A stretch of 64,000 nt of DNA from an uncultured Oscillospiraceae bacterium (GCA_934486875.1 CAKSPU010000001.1:62001-126000), one strand, 5' to 3'. Shown: positions 18,219 through 26,702, numbered from the stretch's first letter. A program made the numbers and translations. The notes: a model not told the origin generated them from the sequence alone.

Positions 18219-19805
18219 TTACTTATCGAGAGACTTCATCGTTGGGAAAAGCAGAACATCACGTATAGCGCTGCTGTTTGTGAGGAGCATAACAAGTCTG
18301 TCGATACCGAAGCCGATACCGCCCGTGGGAGGCATACCGATCTCAAGGGCACGGAGGAAATCCTCATCAATGCTGTTGGCTTCCTCGTCGCCAAGGCGCT
18401 TCATCTCTTCCTGAGCCTCAAATCTTCTTCTCTGGTCAATGGGGTCATTGAGCTCGGAATAGGCATTCGCCATTTCCCTTCCTGTGATGAAAAGCTCGAA
18501 ACGCTCGGTGTATTCGGGATTCTCGGGCTTCATCTTTGTAAGGGGAGATATGTCTGTGGGGTGATCCATAATGAATGTGGGCTGAATGAGGTGCTCCTCA
18601 ACAAATTCATCAAAGAAGAGATTGAGGATATCGCCCTTCTTGTGGCGCTTCTCATACTCGATGTGATGAGCGTCAGCCGCAGCCCTTGCCTCTTCAACGG
18701 AGTGTATCCCGTTGAAGTCAACACTGGAATACTTCTTGACGGCATCGACCATTGTAAGGCGCTCGAAAGGCTTGCTGAGGTCGATCTCAACATCGCCGTA
18801 CATTATCTTTGCGCTGCCGCATACTTCCTCGGCACAGTGACGGTAAAGGTTCTCTGCAAGATCCATCATACCGTGATAATCGGTGTATGCCTGATAGAGC
18901 TCCATAAGTGTGAACTCGGGGTTGTGCTTGGTGTCAACGCCCTCGTTTCTGAAAACCCTGCCTATTTCGTAAACTCTTTCAAGACCGCCTACGATAAGTC
19001 TCTTAAGGTAAAGCTCCAGGGAGATTCTCAGTCTTACGTCCTCGTTCAGAGCGTTGTAATGGGTCTCAAAGGGACGGGCGGAAGCGCCGCCTGCATTTGC
19101 AACCAGCATAGGGGTCTCAACTTCGATGAAGCCCTGTGCATCAAGATAGCGTCTGATAGAAGCGATTATCTTGGAACGCTTTCTGAATGTGTCGGCTACT
19201 TCGGGGTTAACGATAAGGTCAACATATCTCTGACGGTATCTTGCGTCCTGATCCTTAAGACCGTGCCACTTTTCGGGGAGGGGGAGAAGTGACTTTGTAA
19301 GGAGGGTTATCTTCTGAGCGTGAACGGTGACTTCTCCCGTTCTTGTCTTGAACACGAAGCCCTCAACGCCCACGATATCGCCCATATCCCAGGTCTTGAA
19401 CTCCTTGAATGCCTCTTCACCGATATCGTTCATACGAACATACACCTGCATACGGTCGGTGCTGTCACGAACATCGATAAAGTTAGCCTTGCCCATATTT
19501 CTCCAGGTCATAATACGGCCTGCGATCTTAACGTTTATCCTGTTGCTTTCAAGAGCAGCCTTGAGAGCCTCCTCATCGCCCGCAGCCTCTGCGGCAAGAC
19601 GCTCTTCAAGCTCTGCATACTGCTTTCTGATGTCAGAGTTCTTGATGTCCCGGTCGAACTTTGTTATCTCGAAAGGATTTTTTCCTCTTGCCTTAAGGTC
19701 ATCAAGCTTTTCCATTCTGACCTTTTTCAGTATGTGGATATCTTCCTCGGTCTGCTCCGCCTCTTCTGCGGGGGAGGAGTTAGCCTTGAGCTGTTCTTCT
19801 GCCAT
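18219..19805 (-). CDS. lysS: Lysyl-tRNA synthetase, class II
   Basis: Charges tRNA-Lys. After an acidic N-terminal extension of about 25 residues there is an OB-fold anticodon-binding domain (VKIAGRIMTWRNMGKANFIDVRD) and a class II core with FRNEGVDTKHNPEFTLMELYQAY-type motif 2 and GGIGFGIDRLVMLL motif 3. 528 aa. The product is cytosolic. It lies 35 bases downstream of greA, the same greA-lysS order as in other clostridia, and is probably co-transcribed. Confidence 0.97.
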   Translation of the reverse strand: MAEEQLKANSSPAEEAEQTEEDIHILKKVRMEKLDDLKARGKNPFEITKFDRDIKNSDIRKQYAELEERLAAEAAGDEEALKAALESNRINVKIAGRIMTWRNMGKANFIDVRDSTDRMQVYVRMNDIGEEAFKEFKTWDMGDIVGVEGFVFKTRTGEVTVHAQKITLLTKSLLPLPEKWHGLKDQDARYRQRYVDLIVNPEVADTFRKRSKIIASIRRYLDAQGFIEVETPMLVANAGGASARPFETHYNALNEDVRLRISLELYLKRLIVGGLERVYEIGRVFRNEGVDTKHNPEFTLMELYQAYTDYHGMMDLAENLYRHCAEEVCGSAKIMYGDVEIDLSKPFERLTMVDAVKKYSSVDFNGIHSVEEARAAADAHHIEYEKRHKKGDILNLFFDEFVEEHLIQPTFIMDHPTDISPLTKMKPENPEYTERFELFITGREMANAYSELNDPIDQRRRFEAQEEMKRLGDEEANSIDEDFLRALEIGMPPTGGIGFGIDRLVMLLTNSSAIRDVLLFPTMKSLDK

Positions 19806-19839
19806 TTTTTTTCATTCCTTTGCAATTATATAAAAGTTA

Positions 19840-20316
19840 TTACTTGCTTATTTCAAGAACTTCCATCTTGATGATGCCCATAGGAGCCTCTACCTCCAGA
19901 ATATCGCCCACCTTTTTCTTAAGAGCGGCAACGCCGATGGGAGCGTCCTCGGAGATCTTGTTGTTCTCGGGATCGGCTTCGGTGGAACCTACTATCTGGA
20001 GCTCCAGGATCTCGTCAAATTCAAGGTCTTTGAGCTTAACATATGAACCAACGCCTATCTCATCGGTGGAGAGATCCTCGTCATTAACGACCTCGGCGTT
20101 GCTTATCTTCATTTCGATATCAACGATCTCCGCTTCGAGGATAGCCTGCTCGTTCTTGGCTTCATCGTACTCGGCGTTCTCGGAAAGGTCTCCGAAGGAA
20201 CGGGCTTCCTTAAGCTTCTGAGCCACCTCTGCTCTGCGGACGTTTTTGAGATATTCAAGCTGTTTTTCAAGATCCTTAAAACCTTCTGCGGACATTCTGA
20301 TCTTCTTTACTGCCAT
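19840..20316 (-). CDS. greA: Transcript cleavage factor GreA
   Basis: Inserts a coiled coil into the RNA polymerase secondary channel and rescues back-tracked complexes. The N-terminal coiled coil carries the acidic tip DLSENAEYDEAKNEQ; the C-terminal FKBP-like domain begins around SYVKLKDLEFDE. 158 aa. ATG 20316 was chosen because AAGGAAGG lies 9 bases upstream and the preceding in-frame codons are upstream of any family homology and overlap the promoter. Confidence 0.97.
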   Translation of the reverse strand: MAVKKIRMSAEGFKDLEKQLEYLKNVRRAEVAQKLKEARSFGDLSENAEYDEAKNEQAILEAEIVDIEMKISNAEVVNDEDLSTDEIGVGSYVKLKDLEFDEILELQIVGSTEADPENNKISEDAPIGVAALKKKVGDILEVEAPMGIIKMEVLEISK

Positions 20317-20367
20317 AATTATAGAACCTTCCTTTCGCTGATAACAGATATAATTACCTAAGTTTAT

Positions 20368-20396
20368 ATTATATCTCAATTCATTCCTCCTGTCAA
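20368..20396 (-). promoter_or_regulatory. Promoter of greA-lysS
   Basis: On the minus strand TTGACA (20391-20396) and TATAAT (20368-20373) are separated by 17 bases: consensus at both boxes. Confidence 0.9.
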
Positions 20397-20439
20397 GGGA
20401 TTTTTTCTGAATTGACGGTAATATTTGTGCCGCATTCTC

Positions 20440-20468
20440 TTGCATTGACCGAAAATATATGATATAAT
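20440..20468 (+). promoter_or_regulatory. Promoter of the glycan-modification operon
   Basis: TTGCAT (20440-20445) and TATAAT (20463-20468) with a 17-base spacer. The predicted transcript begins only about 20 bases before the first ATG. Confidence 0.75.
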
Positions 20469-20492
20469 AAAAAGATAAAATGCAAAGGACTG

Positions 20493-21278
20493 ATGAAGCT
20501 GAAAGCATCATTATGCATAGTGACCTATAACAACAGGGACAATATTCTCAAAGCCATAGGCTCCGTGCTTGAACATACCAAAGGCACTGACCTTGACATA
20601 TATATATCCGACAACGCCTCTTCCGACGGGACTCCCGATATCATTGAGAGCGATTTCCCCGCCGTAAAGGTCATAAGGAACCGCCAAAATGCAGGCTTCG
20701 GAGCGGGGCATAATGCGGTTATAAATATGCTTGACTCCGATTTCCATTTTATCGTAAATCCCGACATTATGCTTACCGGTGACACGGTAACGCAGATGTG
20801 CGGCTTTATGAGCGATAACCCCGACATTGCAATGGCAGTGCCGAAATTTTTGTATGAGGACGGCAGAGAGCAGTTCACACCGAAGCTCACCCCTACGGTG
20901 AAATATATGCTGGGAGGGCGGCTTGAACGCTTCGGCGGAGTGTTCCGCAAATGGCGGCGGGAATACACCTTTGCCGACAGGAACGTTACCGAGGTAACAG
21001 ATGTCGGCTTCTGTTCGGGCTGCTTTGCTGTTATAAGGACTGATGTTTTCAGAAAGGTCGGTGGCTTTGACGAGAGATATTTCCTCTACAGCGAGGACGC
21101 AGACCTTACCCGAACAGCAAAAAAATACGGCAGGACGGTCTATGCCCCTCAGTTCTCGGTGATACATCTCTGGGAAAGGGCATATATGAAAAGTCCGAAA
21201 TACTTTCTTATACAGCTGTCCTCAATGGTCAAATATTTCCGGAAATGGCGGAAGGACAAGGATACGTTCATAAAGTGA
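20493..21278 (+). CDS. Glycosyltransferase family 2 (WbbL/rhamnosyltransferase-like)
   Basis: A 261-aa GT-A enzyme: CIVTYNNRDNI at the N-terminus, SDNASSDGT in the nucleotide-binding loop, FHFIVNPDIML at the metal-binding position and GFDERYFLYSEDADLTRTAKKYG in the acceptor region. It lacks membrane segments, so it should act at the inner membrane face. AAAGGA precedes the ATG. It is the first of six co-directional genes but is separated from the second by 48 bases. Donor and acceptor are unknown; similar enzymes add sugars to cell-wall glycans. Confidence 0.85.
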   Translation: MKLKASLCIVTYNNRDNILKAIGSVLEHTKGTDLDIYISDNASSDGTPDIIESDFPAVKVIRNRQNAGFGAGHNAVINMLDSDFHFIVNPDIMLTGDTVTQMCGFMSDNPDIAMAVPKFLYEDGREQFTPKLTPTVKYMLGGRLERFGGVFRKWRREYTFADRNVTEVTDVGFCSGCFAVIRTDVFRKVGGFDERYFLYSEDADLTRTAKKYGRTVYAPQFSVIHLWERAYMKSPKYFLIQLSSMVKYFRKWRKDKDTFIK

Positions 21279-21326
21279 TCCGAATAGGCTGGAACAAATA
21301 AATTTATTACAGAGGAGATATTATTT

Positions 21327-22520
21327 ATGAAAAAAATTATGCTTCTTGGCGGAAATTACTTTCAGATGACTGCAACAAAGGCAGCTAAGGAACTGGGACA
21401 CTATGTTATAAGTGTTGATTATCTGCCCGATAATCCTGCGCATAAGCTCGCTGATGAATACCACAATGTCAGCACCGTTGATAAGGAAGCAGTGCTCAAG
21501 CTTGCGCAGGAACTGAATATAGACGGAATAGTTTCCTATGCCTCTGATGTTTCCGCTCCCACTGCGGCATATGTTGCGGAGCAGATGGGGCTCCCTACAA
21601 ATCCGTACAAAAGCGTTATGATACTTACACATAAGGATCTTTTCCGGCCTTTTATCATCAGGCACGGATTTAATTCCCCTAAAAGCAAGGGCTTTGCGGA
21701 ATGTGCGGAGGCACTTGAGTTTTTCAGATCTCTCGGAAAGCCCGCTATGGTAAAGCCTTCCGATTCAAACGGCAGCAAGGGCGCAACAAGAGTGGATAAT
21801 GAGGCTGACTTTGAAGCTGCATTCAACAAGGCAATGTCATTTTCACGTCAGAAGATCGTGATAGTTGAGGAATTTCTGATCCGTGACGGACATCAGATAG
21901 CCGGTGACGGCTTTATCGTTAACGGCGAGCTGGTTTTTGCGGGCTTTATGAGCGAGCATTTTGACAAGCTCTGCAATCCTCTTGTACCCATCGGCGAAAG
22001 CTATCCTTCTTATCTTTCCGATGAGCTTAAGGTTAAGGCAAAGGCTGAGATAGACCGTCTTATGAAGCTGCTTGATATGAAATTCGGCGCAATAAATATG
22101 GACTTTATCATTGATTCAAAAGGCGATGTGTATATAATAGAAATAGGTCCGAGAAACGGCGGAAATCTCATTACCGATGTTATTCGTGAGGCAAGCGGTG
22201 TAGATCTTGCAAAGTGTACCATTCAGGCAGCGCTGGGACTTGACCTTGATGAAGATTTCAATAAGCCTATAACCAAGTATGTTTCTTCTTATGTTGTTCA
22301 TTCATTGAAGGACGGTATCTATGACGGAACGGAGATCAGCGATTCCATAAAGGACGATATCATTCTTTTCAAGGACCTTACAGAGATCGGCAGCCCTGTT
22401 GAAAAATTTGACAATGCAGCTCTCGGAACAGGAGCAATGCTCATCAAGTATGACAGCGCTGACGAAATGGTAAGGAGAATGGATAATATGGAGGAATATA
22501 TCAGAGTCAGAACAAAATAA
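21327..22520 (+). CDS. ATP-grasp ligase
   Basis: A 397-aa ATP-grasp enzyme: Rossmann-like preATP domain (KIMLLGGNYFQMTATKAAKELG), ATP-binding loop VKPSDSNGSKGATRVDNEAD, VEEFLIRDGHQIAGDGF, and catalytic acidic residues in MDFIIDSKGDVYIIEIGPRNGGNLI. Such enzymes join a carboxylate to an amine or thiol using ATP. Standing between a glycosyltransferase and a NeuD-like acyltransferase gene, it may couple an amino acid to an amino sugar; that is inference. SD GAGGAG is present and the gene is 19 bases from the next. Confidence 0.85.
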   Translation: MKKIMLLGGNYFQMTATKAAKELGHYVISVDYLPDNPAHKLADEYHNVSTVDKEAVLKLAQELNIDGIVSYASDVSAPTAAYVAEQMGLPTNPYKSVMILTHKDLFRPFIIRHGFNSPKSKGFAECAEALEFFRSLGKPAMVKPSDSNGSKGATRVDNEADFEAAFNKAMSFSRQKIVIVEEFLIRDGHQIAGDGFIVNGELVFAGFMSEHFDKLCNPLVPIGESYPSYLSDELKVKAKAEIDRLMKLLDMKFGAINMDFIIDSKGDVYIIEIGPRNGGNLITDVIREASGVDLAKCTIQAALGLDLDEDFNKPITKYVSSYVVHSLKDGIYDGTEISDSIKDDIILFKDLTEIGSPVEKFDNAALGTGAMLIKYDSADEMVRRMDNMEEYIRVRTK

Positions 22521-22538
22521 CAGCCTCGGGAGGTATAT

Positions 22539-23195
22539 ATGAAAAAAGTAGTTGTGTTCGGAACAAGCAAGCTTTCCGAGCTGATGTATTATTATCTCAC
22601 TCACGATGACAGGTATGAGCTTTCGGCATTTTCGGTTGATGACGGCTATTATAATTCTGACAGCTTTATGGGAATGCCTGTAATAAGATCATCAGAACTG
22701 ACTTCGGCGTATCCTCCCGAAGAATACAGCATAGTAATGACGATGGGGTATTCTTCAATGAATGAACTGAGAAAGGATAAGTTTTGGCATTTCAAGTCCC
22801 GGGGATACGAAATAGAAACGTACTGCCACCCATCATCGGTGATCCTTACCGATAAGATCGGCGAAGGCTGCATTATTCTTGAGAACTGCACTGTCGGTGC
22901 ATTTTGTGAGCTGGGCTGTTCCAATATAATCTATCCATCGACAACGATAGCGCATCATACACACATAGGGGACTTTAATTTCTTTTCGGTGGAATGTGCT
23001 GTTGCAGGCGATGTAAATATAAAGAACAACTGCTTTTTTGGCGTTAATTGCACAGTCAGAGACAGTATAACTGTAGAAGATCATACACTTGTAGGTGCAG
23101 GAGCATATATTTCAAAAAGTACAGAAAGTTATGGGGTCTATACGCCCGCCAAAACAGTTAAGCTTGACAAAAAAAGCACAGATATTGTTATTTGA
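22539..23195 (+). CDS. NeuD/PglD-like sugar acyltransferase
   Basis: A 218-aa protein with an N-terminal nucleotide-sugar-binding-like Rossmann part (KKVVVFGTSKLSELMYYYL) and a C-terminal left-handed beta helix of hexapeptide repeats (ILENCTVGAFCELGCSN, TIAHHTHIGDFNFFS, VNIKNNCFFGVNCTV). NeuD/PglD enzymes acetylate sialic acids or UDP-amino-sugars with acetyl-CoA; the actual substrate is unknown. GGGAGG precedes the ATG. Confidence 0.85.
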   Translation: MKKVVVFGTSKLSELMYYYLTHDDRYELSAFSVDDGYYNSDSFMGMPVIRSSELTSAYPPEEYSIVMTMGYSSMNELRKDKFWHFKSRGYEIETYCHPSSVILTDKIGEGCIILENCTVGAFCELGCSNIIYPSTTIAHHTHIGDFNFFSVECAVAGDVNIKNNCFFGVNCTVRDSITVEDHTLVGAGAYISKSTESYGVYTPAKTVKLDKKSTDIVI

Positions 23196-23211
23196 GGAGA
23201 AATGAAAAAAT

Positions 23212-24162
23212 ATGAAAAAGCTTAGCTTTACTATCCCCTGCTATGGAAGTGAACAGACCATACGGGGCGTAATTTCTGAGATACACAGTAAAATGTCACA
23301 AAAAAAGGATCTGGATTATGAAGTGATCGCAGTGAATGACTGCTCTCCGGATAATGTCATTTCGGTCCTTAAAGAGATCGCTCTTGACGATAAAAAGCTG
23401 AAAGTGATAGATCTTGCTAAAAATGTGGGAAAGCACGCAGCTCTTATGGCTGCGTATTCCGCTGTTGACGGAGATGTTATCATTAATATAGACGATGACG
23501 GGCAATGTCCTCTTGACAAATTATGGGAGCTTACAGCTCCGCTTGACAATGGATATGATATATCAATAGCACATTATCCTCATAAAAAGCAATCATCTTT
23601 TAAAAATTTTGGCAGTTATATAAACTCGCTGATGGCTGTCAAGCTTCTTTCAAAGCCTAAAGATCTTTTTCTGAGCAATTTCAGCGCTGTAAAGCGATTT
23701 GTTATTGATGAGATCTGCAATTATCACAATCCATACCCTTATATTGACGGGCTTTTTATAAGAACCACATCTAAGATCGCAAATGTTGAAATGGAAGAGC
23801 GTGACAGAAGTGTGGGAACAGGAAACTTCACGCTGAAAAAGTCGTTGGCACTATGGTTAAATGGCTTCACAGCCTTTTCGGTAAAGCCGCTGAGAGCAGC
23901 GGATATTATCGGAGCGATATCTGCTGCTGTGGGATTTTTATATGCGCTTGTCATAATTATCAGAAAGCTTGTAAATCCTGAAATTGCTATGGGATACAGC
24001 TCCATAATGGCAGTTATGCTCATAATCGGCGGAATAATTATGCTGCTTCTGGGACTTATCGGAGAGTATGTGGGCAGAATATATATGTGCATCAACAATT
24101 CACCGCAGTATGTTATCAGGGAAAAGCTGAATTTTAAGGCGGAAGAGAATAAGAATGGATAA
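23212..24162 (+). CDS. Polyprenyl-phosphate glycosyltransferase (GtrB/ArnC-like)
   Basis: A 316-aa GT2 enzyme with SFTIPCYGSEQTIRG, VNDCSPDN and INIDDDGQCP (DXD-type metal site), followed by two C-terminal membrane segments (AADIIGAISAAVGFLYALVI and IMAVMLIIGGIIMLLLGLIG), the layout of dolichol-phosphate-mannose-synthase-like enzymes that put a sugar on undecaprenyl phosphate. The following two SMR-like genes overlap or nearly overlap and would provide the flippase, as ArnE and ArnF do after ArnC. Confidence 0.88.
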   Translation: MKKLSFTIPCYGSEQTIRGVISEIHSKMSQKKDLDYEVIAVNDCSPDNVISVLKEIALDDKKLKVIDLAKNVGKHAALMAAYSAVDGDVIINIDDDGQCPLDKLWELTAPLDNGYDISIAHYPHKKQSSFKNFGSYINSLMAVKLLSKPKDLFLSNFSAVKRFVIDEICNYHNPYPYIDGLFIRTTSKIANVEMEERDRSVGTGNFTLKKSLALWLNGFTAFSVKPLRAADIIGAISAAVGFLYALVIIIRKLVNPEIAMGYSSIMAVMLIIGGIIMLLLGLIGEYVGRIYMCINNSPQYVIREKLNFKAEENKNG

Positions 24163-24511
24163 AATAAAGTCATATGCAATGCTGCACGTCGTGGTGCTTG
24201 TGTATTCAATGAGCAGCGTACTTACAAAAAAAGCGGCTTTGGAGGAGTTTCTCTCATTCAGGTTCATAATTTTTTACGGACTGGTGCTTGTGTGTATGGG
24301 CGTATATGCTCTTGTATGGCAGCAGGTCATAAAAAATCTTCCTCTTAATGCGGCTTTTGCCAACAAATCCGTCACTATAATCTGGGGAATGCTCTGGGGA
24401 GCGATATTCTTCAAGGAGCAGATAACCGTAAAAATGATAATAGGTGCGCTTATGGTCATCGCAGGCGTTATCATAGTCATTACAGGCGGGGAAAAGGAGG
24501 CTGAGAAATGA
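24155..24511 (+). CDS. SMR-type membrane protein, ArnE-like flippase subunit
   Basis: 118 aa with four membrane helices and a small-multidrug-resistance/EamA pattern (FANKSVTIIWGMLWGAIFFKEQITVKMIIGALMVIAGV in the second half). The start overlaps the GtrB-like gene by 8 bases. Paired SMR proteins next to an ArnC-like transferase usually move an undecaprenyl-phosphate sugar across the membrane. Drug efflux is the alternative. Confidence 0.75.
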   Translation: MDKIKSYAMLHVVVLVYSMSSVLTKKAALEEFLSFRFIIFYGLVLVCMGVYALVWQQVIKNLPLNAAFANKSVTIIWGMLWGAIFFKEQITVKMIIGALMVIAGVIIVITGGEKEAEK

Positions 24512-24852
24512 GCAGACTGCTTATCTATTCGCTTATCTTTTTCTGCGGCATTGTGATATCGGCTTTTTCTCAGATACTTCTGAAAAAAAGCGCCCAAAAG
24601 CATTATGATTCTGTGATAAAGGAATATCTCAATCCGCTGGTGATAATCGCATACGGAATGTTTTTCGGCTGCACGCTTATCTCAGTGGTGGCAATGCGTG
24701 TCGTGCCGCTGTCGATGTCGCCCATAATCGAGGCAACATCATATATCATAACACCTCTGCTCAGCTATCTGATACTTGGTGAAAAGACCACCAAAAAGCA
24801 GGCGGTGGGAATGGCTGTCATCGTTGCGGGAATTATTGTTTTTGTAATGTAA
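24508..24852 (+). CDS. SMR-type membrane protein, ArnF-like flippase subunit
   Basis: 114 aa, four membrane helices, with FSQILLKKSAQKH after helix 1 and LGEKTTKKQAVGMAVIVAGIIVFV at the end, typical of the family. It overlaps the previous gene by 4 bases (ATGA), so the two are translationally coupled and likely form a heterodimer. Confidence 0.75.
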   Translation: MSRLLIYSLIFFCGIVISAFSQILLKKSAQKHYDSVIKEYLNPLVIIAYGMFFGCTLISVVAMRVVPLSMSPIIEATSYIITPLLSYLILGEKTTKKQAVGMAVIVAGIIVFVM

Positions 24853-24854
24853 GT

Positions 24855-24896
24855 ATATCCGGGCTGCTTGTATAACAGCTCGGATATTTTGGTTTA
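24855..24896 (+). terminator. Terminator of the glycan-modification operon
   Basis: ATATCCG and CGGATAT close an interrupted stem (24855-24887); a T-rich stretch follows. Confidence 0.7.
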
Positions 24897-24937
24897 TTAT
24901 GCCCAAAAAAAAATTATCAAAAATCTGAAAATTATAC

Positions 24938-24966
24938 TTGACAATGTTGATAGGATATGATATAAT
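24938..24966 (+). promoter_or_regulatory. Promoter of the DUF2325 gene
   Basis: TTGACA (24938-24943), 17 bases, TATAAT (24961-24966): consensus. The metal-box palindrome at 24976 covers the early transcribed region. Confidence 0.9.
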
Positions 24967-24975
24967 CAGAATGCA

Positions 24976-24991
24976 GTAAGCGTATGCTAAC
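24976..24991. promoter_or_regulatory. Metal-regulator box 1
   Basis: GTAAGCGTATGCTAAC, a 16-base palindrome with one mismatch, just downstream of the -10 of the DUF2325 promoter. Seven related boxes are in the window; all fit GTTAG-N6-CTAAC, like DtxR-family operators. Confidence 0.75.
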
Positions 24992-25009
24992 CAAAATGGA
25001 GGTGAAATG

Positions 25010-25294
25010 ATGAGCGTAGTGGTTGTTGGCGGAAATGACCGTATGGCGACGATGTACAAGGATATCTGCAAGTCATACAAGTGCAAGGCTAAGGTTTTTA
25101 CTCAGATGCCTTCCAATCTTGAAAAGCAGATAGGCAGTCCCGATCTGGTGGTGGTTTTTACAAACACCTGTTCCCATAAAATGACAAAGTGCGTGGATAA
25201 CAAGGCTGATAAGCTTGATTTCAAGGTTGAAAAGATCCACAATGCAAGTGCAAATGCACTTAAAACAGTCCTCGAGCAGTATTGCCGAGCTTAA
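25010..25294 (+). CDS. DUF2325 family protein
   Basis: A 94-aa protein: SVVVVGGNDRM at the N-terminus, VVFTNTCSHKMTKCV in the middle, matching DUF2325. The Ser/Thr- and Cys-containing loop is the family's conserved feature; function is unknown. ATG 25010 gives a 7-base spacing to GGAGG (24998-25002), better than ATG 25007. Its promoter carries box 1, so it belongs to the presumed metal regulon with feoAB. Confidence 0.8.
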   Translation: MSVVVVGGNDRMATMYKDICKSYKCKAKVFTQMPSNLEKQIGSPDLVVVFTNTCSHKMTKCVDNKADKLDFKVEKIHNASANALKTVLEQYCRA

Positions 25295-25308
25295 TTTTTT
25301 ACAGCTGG

Positions 25309-25324
25309 GTTAGCGTGTGCTAAT
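25309..25324. promoter_or_regulatory. Metal-regulator box 2
   Basis: GTTAGCGTGTGCTAAT in the 47-base gap before the DUF3793 gene. No clear separate -10 is seen, so it may act on read-through transcription or a weak internal promoter. Confidence 0.65.
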
Positions 25325-25341
25325 CAAAAGTGAGGGATATT

Positions 25342-25926
25342 ATGTCGAAAAGTGAAAGTGCCTGCTTTGAACGAAAGCTTGCTTATCATACAGCGCCGTC
25401 TCTTCTCGGCATCAAGTGCGCAAGCCTTGTGTCTCTCGATTCAGACAGGTTCGATCTTATCGGTCAGACCGAAAGGTTCAACCGTCTTACCGAAGCAAAG
25501 GGGCTTCGGATAAAGCTTATGTGCAGATGCAGGAGCAAGACTCTTCTGCTTTTGTATAATGCCCGTCTCCTTGAAAAAAGTCTTTCCGAACCGTCAAGGA
25601 GAAAAATTCTTGAAAAATACGGGTATGATAAAAAGTGCAGCGTCGAAAACGATCTTGAAAGACTTTCGGGAAGAATTTCTTCATCTGAGGAATTTCCCCA
25701 CGAGATCGGTATCTTTCTCGGCTATCCCACAGAAGATGTTGTGGGATTTATCCGCAACAAGGGCGGGAACTTTAAGCTCTGCGGCTGTTGGAAGGTCTAC
25801 GGCGATGCCGAAAATGCCAAGCGCATTTTCGTGAATTACGAAAGGTGCAGAAAATTTCTGTGCAATAAAATTGACGGGGGCATTGATATCTACCAAGCCC
25901 TTAATATCCTTGAGGAGGAAAAATAA
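25342..25926 (+). CDS. DUF3793 family protein
   Basis: A 194-aa Cys-containing protein matching DUF3793: [21 protein letters not shown] at the start, [21 protein letters not shown] in the middle and NYERCRKFL near the end. The function is unknown, but in gut clostridia the family commonly neighbours flavodoxin and Feo genes, as here. ATG 25342 with GAGGGA upstream was chosen rather than GTG 25330, which lies inside the spacing of that SD. The flavodoxin gene begins 2 bases after the stop. Confidence 0.8.
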   Translation: MSKSESACFERKLAYHTAPSLLGIKCASLVSLDSDRFDLIGQTERFNRLTEAKGLRIKLMCRCRSKTLLLLYNARLLEKSLSEPSRRKILEKYGYDKKCSVENDLERLSGRISSSEEFPHEIGIFLGYPTEDVVGFIRNKGGNFKLCGCWKVYGDAENAKRIFVNYERCRKFLCNKIDGGIDIYQALNILEEEK

Positions 25927-25928
25927 TT

Positions 25929-26336
25929 ATGAAAACAGCGGTAATTTATTGGAGCGGTACAGGCAACACCGAAAAAATGGCGCAGGCTGTCGCAGATGCG
26001 GCAGGCGCAGAGCTTTTCAGCGTTTCCGATTTCAACGGCAATATTGCCGACTATGACAGAGTTGCATTCGGCTGCCCCGCAATGGGCGCAGAGGTGCTTG
26101 AGGAAGATGAGTTCGAGCCCTTCTTCACAGGCGTTGAAGGACAGCTCGGCGGCAAGACTGTTGCTCTCTTCGGTTCATACGGCTGGGGTGACGGTGAATG
26201 GATGAGAAACTGGGTAGACCGCTGCAATGCTGCGGGTGCTGTTGTTATCGGCGGCGAGGGACTTATTGCAAACGAGACTCCCTCCGACGATGATCTTGCA
26301 GCCTGCAAGGCTCTGGGCGAGAAGCTTGCTCAGTAA
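25929..26336 (+). CDS. Flavodoxin
   Basis: Small FMN-binding electron carrier of 135 aa. The phosphate loop [12 protein letters not shown] lies at residues 7-18 and the isoalloxazine loops around 54 and 88 ([11 protein letters not shown]). Flavodoxin replaces ferredoxin under iron limitation, which agrees with its place between boxes 2 and 3 of the metal regulon. GAGGAGG overlapping the end of the DUF3793 gene is its SD. The frame stays open for 34 sense codons after the TAA, with coding-like sequence. Confidence 0.95.
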   Translation: MKTAVIYWSGTGNTEKMAQAVADAAGAELFSVSDFNGNIADYDRVAFGCPAMGAEVLEEDEFEPFFTGVEGQLGGKTVALFGSYGWGDGEWMRNWVDRCNAAGAVVIGGEGLIANETPSDDDLAACKALGEKLAQ

Positions 26337-26624
26337 GGAAACATTGGCATAGCCGTGCCTGCTGCGGTTATCGCAGGGGAGCAGGCTTTGGAATATGTGC
26401 TCAGACACCTCGATAAAAAGAGCAAAAAGCAAAGAAGATAATATGTATGATCTACTCCGTTTTCTTTTATTATGATAAAAGGAAGCGGAGTAATATGCGT
26501 AACCGGGTTTTGACGGAATTTGTCAGCAGACTGACCAAAGATTAGTATTAAACAAAAAATTAGCCTTGGATAACTTTATTTATATGCATAGATAACAAAT
26601 CTTTCTGCAAGTGCCAAAAAACTC
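26337..26624. other. Gap between flavodoxin and the feo operon
   Basis: The first 105 bases continue the flavodoxin frame (34 codons, then TAA at 26439-26441) and include a GCCTGCT/AGCAGGC stem. At 26453-26492 is an 18-bp hairpin with two wobble pairs and a TATG loop, without a T-run. Nothing else is recognised before the feo promoter. Confidence 0.5.
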
Positions 26625-26653
26625 TTGACAAATCAGTTAGCTTATGCTAAAAT
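26625..26653 (+). promoter_or_regulatory. Promoter of feoA-feoA-feoB
   Basis: TTGACA (26625-26630), 17 bases, TAAAAT (26648-26653). Metal box 3 fills the spacer and touches the -10, the position expected for strong repression. Confidence 0.85.
26636..26651. promoter_or_regulatory. Metal-regulator box 3
   Basis: GTTAGCTTATGCTAAA between the -35 and -10 boxes of the feo promoter. Confidence 0.8.
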
Positions 26654-26660
26654 AATTTTC

Positions 26661-26676
26661 GTTAGCGAAAGCTAAT
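26661..26676. promoter_or_regulatory. Metal-regulator box 4
   Basis: GTTAGCGAAAGCTAAT, centred 25 bases from box 3, at the predicted transcript start. Confidence 0.8.
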
Positions 26677-26702
26677 CAAAATAATCAAAAAATTGCCATT
26701 AT

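Noticed and set aside
18189..19292. 367-codon plus-strand frame opposite lysS
   Set aside because: Mirrors the lysS codons; no recognisable domain.
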